DNA of 64,000 nt from the NCBI GenBank assembly GCA_030840645.1, contig JAVEEC010000026.1:47192-111191 (forward strand). Reading direction: 5' to 3'. A program made the position numbers and the translations under genes. Shown piece by piece: positions 53,672-64,000 of the stretch. The stretch comes from Frankiaceae bacterium. GTDB lineage: Bacteria; Actinomycetota; Actinomycetes; BP-191. Positions within the stretch are counted from its first letter, which is position 1. Every line of letters starts with the position of its first letter. The notes below the pieces were generated by a model, which searched no databases, was not told the DNA's origin, and was given only the letters and a program-made list of their open reading frames with translations.

Positions 53672-54475
53672 GTGATCGAGTCGCGGACGGTCGCCGGTAC
53701 GGCGGGCCTCGCCGCGCTCGTCGCCGACCCGGCGGGCGCACTCGTGACCCTCGACTACGACGGCACGCTCGCGCCGATCGTCGAACGCCCCGAGGACGCC
53801 GCCCCCGCGCCCGGGGCGCTGGCCGCGCTGACGGCGTGCGCGCGGACGTTCGGGACCGTCGCGATCGTCACCGGGCGCCCCGCCGCCGTCGTCGTGTCGC
53901 TCGCGGGCGCGACCGACGTCGACCACCTCGTCGTCCTCGGCCACTACGGCGAGGAGCGCTGGACCCGCGCGAGCGGCCTCGCCGCGCCGCCCGAGCACCC
54001 GGGGCTGCCGGCCGCCCGGCGCCTGCTCGCCGAACGCCTCCCCGAAGGTGCTCGCATCGAGGAGAAGGGGCTGTCGGTGGCGGTGCACACGCGCGCCGCG
54101 CCCGACCCGGACGCGACGCTCGCCGCGGCGACCGCGCTGGTCGAGGAGGTCGCGTCGGCGACCGGCCTGGCCGTCAACCACGGCCGCTACGTCGTTGAGC
54201 TGCGCGCCCCAGGCGCGCGCGACAAGGGCGACGCGATCCGCGCCCTCGTCGCCGAACGCCGCCCGGCGACGCTGCTCTTCGCCGGCGACGACCTGGTCGA
54301 CTTGCCTGCGTACGAGGCGGTGCTGGCGTTCCGCGGCGACGGCGGCGACGCCGTCGGCGTCTTCGTCGACAACCCCGAGGCGGCGACGGTCCGCGCGCTC
54401 GCCGACGTCGTCGTACCGGACACCGAGGCCTGCGTGGCGTTCCTGCACGCCCTCGCGCACGCGGCGGCTCGGTGA
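53672..54475 (+). CDS. otsB: trehalose-6-phosphate phosphatase
   Basis: A 267-aa HAD-superfamily phosphatase converting trehalose 6-phosphate to trehalose. The nucleophile motif is LVTLDYDGTLAPI (Asp about 28), motif II is AIVTGR, and the lower motif is LLFAGDDLVDLPAYEA. NHGRYVVELRAPGARDKGDAI is the family's substrate-handling segment. GTG at 53672 is chosen; an in-frame GTG 9 bases upstream (53663) is possible. It overlaps the methyltransferase gene (GTGA). otsA lies nearby on the other strand, so the trehalose pathway is split here but complete. Confidence 0.93.
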   Translation: MIESRTVAGTAGLAALVADPAGALVTLDYDGTLAPIVERPEDAAPAPGALAALTACARTFGTVAIVTGRPAAVVVSLAGATDVDHLVVLGHYGEERWTRASGLAAPPEHPGLPAARRLLAERLPEGARIEEKGLSVAVHTRAAPDPDATLAAATALVEEVASATGLAVNHGRYVVELRAPGARDKGDAIRALVAERRPATLLFAGDDLVDLPAYEAVLAFRGDGGDAVGVFVDNPEAATVRALADVVVPDTEACVAFLHALAHAAAR

Positions 54476-55233
54476 CCGAGGACGCGCACCGCCGCAACCG
54501 CGAGCAGTACGCCGCGGTCGCCGCCAACTACGCCAAGAGCGAGAGCCACGCGAGCGGCGACGACCTCGCGTGGTTCGCGTCGCGCGCCGCGTCGGTCGCG
54601 CCGGGGCTCGCGCTCGACGTCGCCTGCGGCGGCGGGTTCTCGACCCGCGCGCTCGCGAGTGCGGGCCACCGCGTCCTTGCGACCGACCTGACACCTGAGT
54701 CAGTGGCGGCGGCTCGCGCCGCCACTGACGAGCCGGTTGCGAAGCGCGTCGGCTGGGCCGCAGGGTCCGCCGAGCAGCTGCCGGTCAGGACCGGATCCAT
54801 GAACGTCGTCGGCTGCCGGATCGCGCCGCACCACTTCGCCGACCCGGCGCGCTTCGTCGACGAGGCGGCGCGGGTGCTCGTTGCCGGCGGCATGTTCCTG
54901 CTCGTGGACACGACGGTGCCGGAGGACGAGGGGCTGGCGGCGTGGCTGGACGACGTCGAACGCCGCCGCGACCCGTCTCACGGGAAGTCGTGGCCGCCGA
55001 GCCGCTGGCGCGCGGTGCTCGCCGGCGCGCGGCTGCGGGTGGACGAGTCGCAGGCGTACCGCAAGCGGCACCCGCTGGAGCAGTGGCTCGCGCGCTCGGG
55101 CTGCGTCGGCGACGCGGCGGAGGACGTACGGCGCCGCTTCCGCGAGGCGCCCGACGCGATGCGGAAGGCGTACGACATCGACGCCGAGTCCTACACCGAC
55201 ACGAAGATCTGCCTGCGCGCCTCGAAGCCCTAG
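54472..55233 (+). CDS. class I SAM-dependent methyltransferase
   Basis: A 253-aa methyltransferase of the UbiE/Methyltransf_11 type. Motif I is ALDVACGGGFSTRAL, the acidic loop is ATDLTPESV, motif II is GCRIAPHHFADPARFVDEAARVL split around residue 110-130, and FLLVDTT follows. GTG at 54472 overlaps the otsB stop (GTGA), so it is in one operon with otsB. The substrate is unknown; a sugar or small metabolite is as likely as a quinone. Confidence 0.9.
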   Translation: MTEDAHRRNREQYAAVAANYAKSESHASGDDLAWFASRAASVAPGLALDVACGGGFSTRALASAGHRVLATDLTPESVAAARAATDEPVAKRVGWAAGSAEQLPVRTGSMNVVGCRIAPHHFADPARFVDEAARVLVAGGMFLLVDTTVPEDEGLAAWLDDVERRRDPSHGKSWPPSRWRAVLAGARLRVDESQAYRKRHPLEQWLARSGCVGDAAEDVRRRFREAPDAMRKAYDIDAESYTDTKICLRASKP

Positions 55234-55288
55234 CCAGCGCGCCCTCGTTCTGTGCAGGAAGTCGACCCCCTCTCACGCGTGACGATCT

Positions 55289-56737
55289 TCACGGAACGAG
55301 TCCCGCCGCGAGCTCCGCGAGCTGCGCGTCGAGCCACGCCTGGGGCGGCAGCGCGGTCGCGGCGGCGGCGAGGGCGTCGCAGCGCGCGCGGCGTTCGGCG
55401 ACGGGCATCCGCAGCCCCGCCTCGATCGCGTCGGCCGTGCCCGTGACGTCGAACGGGTTGACCATCAGCGACCACTCGGCCAGCTCGGCCGCCGCGCCCG
55501 CCTCGCGGGAGAGCACCAGCGCGCAGCCGTCGACGGAGAGGACCGGCCCCTCCTTGGCGACGAGGTTCATGCCGTCGCGGACCGGGTTGACGACGAGCAC
55601 GTCCGCGATCGACAGCGCCGCAAGCGAGCGCGCGTAGTCGTCGCTGACCTCGAGCCGGACCGGCTGCCAGCCCGGCGCGGCGAACTCCTCGTTGATCTCG
55701 AAAGCCGTGCGCTGCACGGCGGCGGTGTACTCGCGGTACTCCGGCAGGTCGTGCCGGCTCGGGTACGCGAACGCCAGGTGCACGACCCGCTCGTGCCACT
55801 CCGGCCGCGTGCGCAGCAGCTCGCGGAACGCCAGCAGCCCGCGAACGATGTTCTTCGACAGCTCGGTCCTGTCGATGCGGACGACGACCTGCCGGCCGCG
55901 CGCCCACGACACCAGCGCGTCGCGCCGCGCGGCGACGTCGGGCTGCGCGGCGCGTTCCAGCAGCTCGGGGCCGTCGATGCCGAGGGGGTGGACGCCGACG
56001 TCGCAGTCGTGGTCGCCGTAGCGCACCTCGCCGTGGCGCGCCGCCGCGCCGAGGACGCGCACGGCGCAGTCGGTGAACGCGTCCGCCCACCTGTGAGTCA
56101 GGAACCCCGCGTGGTCGGCGCCGAGGATGCCGGCGAGCAGCGCGCACGCCACGTCGTCGGGCAGCAGGGCGAAGTAGTCGGGCGCGGCCCACGGCGTGTG
56201 CGAGAACCAGCCGATCCGCACGTCGGGCCGCCGTTCGCGCAGCAGCGCAGGCACCAGCGACAGGTGGTAGTCCTGCACGACGACCGTCGCGCCCGGCGCC
56301 GCCTCCTCGGAGAGGGCGGCGGCGAACGCCGTGTTGAACTCGACGTACGCCGCCCACTCGCGCCGCCAGGGCCGGTCGAACACCGGCTGGCGCGCCATGT
56401 CGTACAGGTGGTGGCTGGTGAACCAGAGGGTGCCGTTGGCGATGCCGTTGTACGCGCGGTCGAAGACCTGCGGGTCGATCGCGAGCATCCGCACGCGGGC
56501 GCCGCCGGTGTCGTACCCCGCCTCGTCGATCCGCCCCTCGGGCGCGGCGCACGCGGCGGCGCGGTCCGCCTCGGAGAGCGCGGCGCAGACCCAGACGGTG
56601 TCGCCCTCGGCCAGCACCGTCCGCAGCGCGGAGACGAGACCGCCCCCGCCGCGGGAGACCGTCAGCGCGCCGGTGTCCCCGGTACGGAACGACAGCGGGC
56701 CGCGGTTCGACGCGACGACGAGCCGGGCGTTGGGCAC
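55289..56737 (-). CDS. otsA: trehalose-6-phosphate synthase
   Basis: A 482-aa GT20 enzyme joining UDP- or GDP-glucose and glucose 6-phosphate. SNRGPLSF and GGGGLVSAL are near the N-terminus, then QDYHLSLVPALLR, FSHTPWAAPDYFALLP, and IDRTELSKNIVRGLLAF in place of the RLDYTKG of E. coli OtsA, a change I associate with actinobacterial members. NPVRDGMNLVAKE forms the nucleotide-sugar site. GTG at 56737 gives the canonical MPNARLVVASNRGP start. It is convergent with the otsB-methyltransferase unit. Confidence 0.92.
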   Translation of the reverse strand: MPNARLVVASNRGPLSFRTGDTGALTVSRGGGGLVSALRTVLAEGDTVWVCAALSEADRAAACAAPEGRIDEAGYDTGGARVRMLAIDPQVFDRAYNGIANGTLWFTSHHLYDMARQPVFDRPWRREWAAYVEFNTAFAAALSEEAAPGATVVVQDYHLSLVPALLRERRPDVRIGWFSHTPWAAPDYFALLPDDVACALLAGILGADHAGFLTHRWADAFTDCAVRVLGAAARHGEVRYGDHDCDVGVHPLGIDGPELLERAAQPDVAARRDALVSWARGRQVVVRIDRTELSKNIVRGLLAFRELLRTRPEWHERVVHLAFAYPSRHDLPEYREYTAAVQRTAFEINEEFAAPGWQPVRLEVSDDYARSLAALSIADVLVVNPVRDGMNLVAKEGPVLSVDGCALVLSREAGAAAELAEWSLMVNPFDVTGTADAIEAGLRMPVAERRARCDALAAAATALPPQAWLDAQLAELAAGLVP

Positions 56738-56782
56738 GCCGCCGACCCTACCGAGCCTCGCCGCTCATGCGGGCCGGTCCGG

Positions 56783-57256
56783 TCAGCGCTTCTGGTCGCT
56801 GAGGTTGTCGGCCGCGCGGTCGAACTGGTTGACCAGGTCGAGCCGCGCGAGCGCCGTCGCGCGGGCGTCCGCGGCGCCGCTCTCCAGCAGGCCGCGCAAC
56901 GTCGCCGCCAGGGCCGTCCCCGTGAACGGCTTGGTGAGGTACGCCGTGGCCCCGGCCGTCCACCCCTCGTGCTCGGCGCTCACCCCGGCCTTGGCCGTCA
57001 GCAGCAGGACCGGGAGGCCGTGCAGCGCCGGGTCGGCGCGGATCTGCCTGAGCACGTCGAGCCCGTCGATGCCGGGCATCATCACGTCCAGGATCATCGC
57101 GTCTGGCCGGTCGGCACGAGCCGCGTCGAGGCCGGCCTGGCCGTCGCCGACGGCCGTCACCTCGAACCCCTCGAACCCGAGGGACACCCGGGTCATATGG
57201 CGTACGTCCTCGTCGTCGTCCACGAGGAGCACGTGCGGCTTGCTCACCGTTCGCAT
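56783..57256 (-). CDS. single-domain response regulator
   Basis: A 157-aa CheY-like protein without an output domain. VLLVDDDEDVRHM supplies the acidic pair, DAMILDVMMPG the phospho-acceptor Asp (about residue 58), LLLTAKA the Thr, and AYLTKPFTG the Lys. About 35 charged C-terminal residues follow. ATG at 57256 has AGGGA about 7 bases upstream and is preferred over a GTG three codons later. No kinase gene is adjacent. It lies between gpgS and otsA on the same strand and may belong to that transcript. Confidence 0.9.
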   Translation of the reverse strand: MRTVSKPHVLLVDDDEDVRHMTRVSLGFEGFEVTAVGDGQAGLDAARADRPDAMILDVMMPGIDGLDVLRQIRADPALHGLPVLLLTAKAGVSAEHEGWTAGATAYLTKPFTGTALAATLRGLLESGAADARATALARLDLVNQFDRAADNLSDQKR

Positions 57257-57287
57257 GATCCGTCCCTGATGGTGTACGTCGCCATGG

Positions 57288-58232
57288 TCACTTCGGACTG
57301 TTGACGTCACGTAACGGTGGGCGATCGGTCAGGGGAAGGAGGTCCGTCACCGCACGGTACTCCCGGCCGACGTTGCGGAACTGCCGCAGTGCGGCCGCCG
57401 GGTCCGGCAGCACGGCCCGCCCCTCGGCCGCGAGCCGGCGCAGGATCGCGTGCTGGATGACGAACGCCATCCGTCCGAGCTGCGGCACGGACTGGTTGCG
57501 GTGGACGCGCCGGTCCAGGTCCACCTGCGCGAGCCCGGCCATGCCGAAGCGGTCGTAGTGGTCGATGAGCAGGCCGATCTCGACGCCGTAGTGGGCCGCG
57601 AACGGCAGCGTCTCCAGGACCGACCGCCGCCCGGCCTGCTCGCCGGCGAGCGGCTGGATCACGTACGCGAGGTCCGGCCAGAACATCGACAGCCACGGCC
57701 GCGCGACCAGCTCGGTCACCCGCCCGCCGCCGCTCGGGCGCAGGCGGCCGCGCTCGGCGAGCGGGCGTTCGTAGAAGCCCTTCACGTACTGCACCGCCGG
57801 GTCGGTGAGCAGCGGCCCGAGGACGCCGTAGACGAACTCCGGGCCCGGGTCGGCGATGTCCGCGTCGACCCAGGCGAGGAGGTCGCCGGTCGTCACGGCG
57901 AGCGACTTCCACATCGCCTCGCCCTTGCCGGGGACGCGCCCGAGGTCAGGGAGGACGTCGGCCTCGTACACGACGGTCGCCCCCGCGTCGCGCGCCGCCA
58001 TGTCGGTCCCGTCGGTCGAGCCGGGGTCGATGACGACCAGCTCGTCGACCAGCGGGACCCGCTCCATCAGCTCGGTACGGAAGCAGCGCACGATCGCGCC
58101 GACGGTCGCCGCCTCGTTCAGCGCGGGCAGCACGACGCTCACCGTCGTGCCCCTCTTCAGCGCGACGAGGGCCTCCGCGGAGAACGCCGAGTGGTGGAAC
58201 GTCCTGCCCCCCAGCCACTCCGCGCCGTCCAT
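57288..58232 (-). CDS. gpgS: glucosyl-3-phosphoglycerate synthase
   Basis: A 314-aa GT-A glycosyltransferase (GT81) transferring glucose to 3-phosphoglycerate, the first step to glucosylglycerate and methylglucose lipopolysaccharide. VVLPALNEAATVGAIV begins the nucleotide fold, VVIDPGSTDGTDMAARDAGA follows, the metal-binding motif is WVDADIADPGPEF and PFAAHYGVEIGLLID is typical of the family. Length matches mycobacterial GpgS (about 320). ATG at 58232. The downstream regulator and otsA are on the same strand, a plausible osmolyte group. Divergent from the SAM riboswitch. Confidence 0.93.
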   Translation of the reverse strand: MDGAEWLGGRTFHHSAFSAEALVALKRGTTVSVVLPALNEAATVGAIVRCFRTELMERVPLVDELVVIDPGSTDGTDMAARDAGATVVYEADVLPDLGRVPGKGEAMWKSLAVTTGDLLAWVDADIADPGPEFVYGVLGPLLTDPAVQYVKGFYERPLAERGRLRPSGGGRVTELVARPWLSMFWPDLAYVIQPLAGEQAGRRSVLETLPFAAHYGVEIGLLIDHYDRFGMAGLAQVDLDRRVHRNQSVPQLGRMAFVIQHAILRRLAAEGRAVLPDPAAALRQFRNVGREYRAVTDLLPLTDRPPLRDVNSPK

Positions 58233-58265
58233 GTGGCAGACTCTCGCAGAACAACTCCATACAGC

Positions 58266-58398
58266 ACTCATCAAGAGGGACTGAGGGAACGGCCCGAAGA
58301 CGTCCCGGCAACCACCGTGGAAAGCGCGCGAGACCCGCGCCGCCGCCACGACAGGTGCCAACTCCGTCCCGTACGAGCGTCGTACGGGGAAGATGAGA
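58266..58398 (+). ncRNA. S-box (SAM) riboswitch
   Basis: The leader of the threonine-synthase-family gene matches the S-box consensus. CTCATC (58267-58272) pairs with GATGAG (58392-58397) as P1. AAGAGGGACTGAGGGA, then CGGCCCGAAGACG and CCCGGCAACC, are the conserved core; AGGTGC (58353-58358) follows. The hairpin CCCGTACG/CGTACGGG (58368-58388) is P4, then GAAGATGAG closes it. It could be called SAM-I or the related actinobacterial SAM-IV; I do not separate them. The 3' P1 strand abuts the purine-rich GAGAGAGG before the start codon, favouring translational control by SAM: gene off when SAM is high. Confidence 0.93.
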
Positions 58399-58415
58399 GA
58401 GAGGCAACCCAGCCG

Positions 58416-59675
58416 ATGACGGCTACCCTGACCGACCTGTCGCAGACCCGCGTCACGGGCCTGCGCTGCCGCGAGTGCGGCACCGAGTACCCGGCGGACG
58501 CGCGGCACGTCTGCGAGCTCTGCTTCGGCCCGCTCGGCGTCGCCTACGACCACTCGGCCGGCCTGACCCGCGAGGCGATCGAGGCGGGGCCGCACACCAT
58601 GTGGCGGTACGCGCCGCTGCTGCCGTCCGGGTCGGACCCGGCGGAGCGCGTCGACCTCGGCGCGGGCTGGACACCGCTCGTCCGCGCCCGCAACCTCGGC
58701 CGCGTCCTGGGCATCCGCGAGCTCTGGGTCAAAGACGACTCCGCCAACCCGACCCACTCGTTCAAGGACCGGGTCGTCTCGGTCGCCGCGACCCGCGCGC
58801 GCGAGCTCGGCTTCACGACGCTGGCCTGCGCCTCGACGGGCAACCTCGCCAACTCCGTCGCCGCCCACGCGGCGCGCGCGGGGCTGCGGGCGGTGGTGTT
58901 CGTGCCGTCCGACCTGGAGGCGGGGAAGATCGTGACGACCGCGGTCTACGGCCAGACGCTGGTCGCCGTCGACGGCAACTACGACGACGTCAACCGGCTC
59001 TGCTCCGAGGTGGCCGACGACCTGCCGTGGGCGTTCGTCAACGTCAACCTCCGGCCGTACTACGCGGAGGGCTCGAAGACGATCGGGTACGAGGTCGCCG
59101 AGCAGCTCGGCTGGCGCCTCCCGGGCCAGGTCGTGATCCCGGTGGCGTCCGGGTCGCTGCTCACCAAGGTGGACGCGGCGTTCGGCGACCTGGTCGCGCT
59201 CGGCCTGGTCGACGAGGCGCCGTACCGGATCTTCGGCGCGCAGGCGACCGGCTGCTCGCCGGTGGCGACGGCGTTCGCGAACGGCTGGGACGCCGTGCGG
59301 CCGGTGCGGCCCAGCACCATCGCGAAGTCACTTGCGATCGGCAACCCCGCCGACGGCCCGTACGCGCTCGACGTCGCGCGGCGGACCGGCGGCGCGATCG
59401 GCGACGTACCCGACGACGAGGTCGTCGCCGGCATCCGGCTGCTCGCCGAGACCGAGGGCATCTTCGGCGAGACCGCGGGGGGAGTGACGGTGGGCACGCT
59501 GCGCCGCCTGCTGCGCCAGGGGCGGCTCGACCCGGACGTGCCGACCGTCATCGTCAACACCGGCGACGGGCTCAAGACGCTCGACGCCGTCGCCCCGGTC
59601 GTGGGGCCCACCGTGACCATCCCCCCGTCGCTGGACGCGTTCCGCGCCGCCGGCCTTGCCGAGGAGAACCGATGA
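58416..59675 (+). CDS. threonine synthase family PLP enzyme (possible homocysteine synthase)
   Basis: A 419-aa fold-type II PLP enzyme. N-terminal zinc-ribbon-like CRECG...CELC, the PLP Lys in NPTHSFKDRVV, the Ser/Thr/Asn loop ASTGNLANSVAAHAA and GSLLTKVDAAFGD are those of threonine synthases acting on O-phosphohomoserine. Two context facts are unusual: an S-box riboswitch controls it, and its stop overlaps a CysO-like sulfur-carrier gene (ATGA). S-box control is expected for methionine/SAM supply, not threonine. A route using O-phosphohomoserine and a carrier-bound thiocarboxylate to make homocysteine would explain both. Threonine synthesis remains possible. ATG at 58416. Confidence 0.9.
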   Translation: MTATLTDLSQTRVTGLRCRECGTEYPADARHVCELCFGPLGVAYDHSAGLTREAIEAGPHTMWRYAPLLPSGSDPAERVDLGAGWTPLVRARNLGRVLGIRELWVKDDSANPTHSFKDRVVSVAATRARELGFTTLACASTGNLANSVAAHAARAGLRAVVFVPSDLEAGKIVTTAVYGQTLVAVDGNYDDVNRLCSEVADDLPWAFVNVNLRPYYAEGSKTIGYEVAEQLGWRLPGQVVIPVASGSLLTKVDAAFGDLVALGLVDEAPYRIFGAQATGCSPVATAFANGWDAVRPVRPSTIAKSLAIGNPADGPYALDVARRTGGAIGDVPDDEVVAGIRLLAETEGIFGETAGGVTVGTLRRLLRQGRLDPDVPTVIVNTGDGLKTLDAVAPVVGPTVTIPPSLDAFRAAGLAEENR

Positions 59676-59947
59676 CCGCCACCGTCCGCATCCCCACCCC
59701 GCTCCGTTCGCTCACCGGCGGCGAGGCCGCCGTCGCCGTACCGAGCGGCTCGCTCGCGACCGTCCTGCGCGAGCTGGACGCGGCGTACCCGGGCTTCGGC
59801 GCCCGCGTGCTCGACGAGTCCGGGGCGTTGCGCCGCTTCGTCAACGTCTACGTCGGCGACGACGACGTCCGCTTCCTCGGCGGGCTCGACACCGAGGTCC
59901 CGGCGGGCGTGACCGTCTCGATCGTGCCTGCGGTCGCCGGTGGTTAG
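59672..59947 (+). CDS. CysO-like MoaD/ThiS sulfur carrier protein
   Basis: A 91-aa ubiquitin-like sulfur carrier. RIPTPLRSLTGGEAAVAV, RFVNVYVGDDDVRFLGGLDTEVP and the C-terminal VPAVAGG are very close to mycobacterial CysO, whose Gly-Gly end is thiocarboxylated to deliver sulfide for cysteine. The terminal GG is intact. Unlike mycobacterial cysO it is not next to cysM or mec but overlaps a threonine-synthase-family gene (ATGA), implying that it delivers sulfur to that enzyme. Shares the S-box-controlled transcript. Confidence 0.94.
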   Translation: MTATVRIPTPLRSLTGGEAAVAVPSGSLATVLRELDAAYPGFGARVLDESGALRRFVNVYVGDDDVRFLGGLDTEVPAGVTVSIVPAVAGG

Positions 59948-60048
59948 GAGGATGAGTACTCCGAACGGGTGAACGTCCTGCGCCCGAGCCGCCCGATGAC
60001 CTAAGCGTCAGGTACCGGACATCGACGCCGAGGGCGCGGAGGCCACGG

Positions 60049-64000
<3,952 letters not shown>

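Overview
The window is high-GC, gene-dense DNA from an actinomycete-type actinobacterium. GTG and TTG starts are frequent, 4-bp start/stop overlaps (GTGA or ATGA) are common, and it carries a DUF3263 gene, a LytR_C gene, GAF-ANTAR proteins, glucosyl-3-phosphoglycerate synthase (gpgS), actinobacterial-type otsA/otsB, a CysO-like sulfur carrier and a CIRCE-controlled groEL. I cannot place it below class level. I saw no tRNA, rRNA, CRISPR array, insertion sequence or prophage. No stretch longer than about 190 bases lacks a gene; the larger gaps (48250-48423, 51324-51508, 58233-58415, 62593-62759) are promoter or regulatory regions.

Region 1 (1-28.7 kb) is sugar and amino-sugar metabolism. Divergent xylB (cut by the window edge) and xylA open it, followed by a DinB-like gene. 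Then come two minus-strand transcription units separated by a plus-strand ROK repressor. One (10667 down to 2464) encodes an anchored branched-chain-type solute-binding protein, a LivH-LivM fusion permease, an MFS-LivF fusion and two uncharacterised exported or anchored proteins. The other (19251 down to 12001) is a run of seven overlapping genes: NagA deacetylase, alpha/beta hydrolase, DegT aminotransferase, Gfo/Idh dehydrogenase, ceramidase-like protein, GH84 beta-N-acetylglucosaminidase and the missing LivG ATPase. Opposite nagA, a plus-strand run encodes a short ROK protein, a hydrolase, an exported tandem-PHP protein, a GlmS-like SIS isomerase and an ADP-ribosylglycohydrolase. Together they read as one locus that imports, hydrolyses, deacetylates and isomerises an N-acetylated amino-sugar compound. 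Two adjacent genes with a shared, degenerate Nudix-like module follow (25.6-28.3 kb).

Region 2 (28.7-39 kb) is envelope-facing and mostly minus strand: an exported beta-propeller protein, an exported protein sharing its C-terminal domain, an FtsH paralogue, a 904-aa exported propeller plus von Willebrand A protein, a LuxR-type HTH protein, and an ECF sigma factor that carries its own membrane segment and outer domain. A perfect palindrome precedes the sigma gene. A beta-carbonic anhydrase and BioY follow.

Region 3 (39-51.5 kb) holds a MacB/LolD-like ABC exporter pair, a DUF445 membrane protein, a strong terminator, several small exported proteins, an OmpR/sensor-kinase pair, a long inverted repeat, an Asp/His-rich repeat protein, an exported Asp-box protein and two GAF-ANTAR antiterminator-type regulators.

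Region 4 (51.5-64 kb) is core metabolism and stress: glutamate-type dehydrogenase, DUF3263 and LytR_C genes, otsB, a methyltransferase, otsA, a single-domain response regulator and gpgS. An S-box (SAM) riboswitch then precedes a threonine-synthase-family gene overlapping a CysO-like sulfur carrier gene, a combination suggesting homocysteine rather than threonine synthesis. A GGDEF-EAL protein and groEL with two CIRCE operators (cut by the window edge) close the window.
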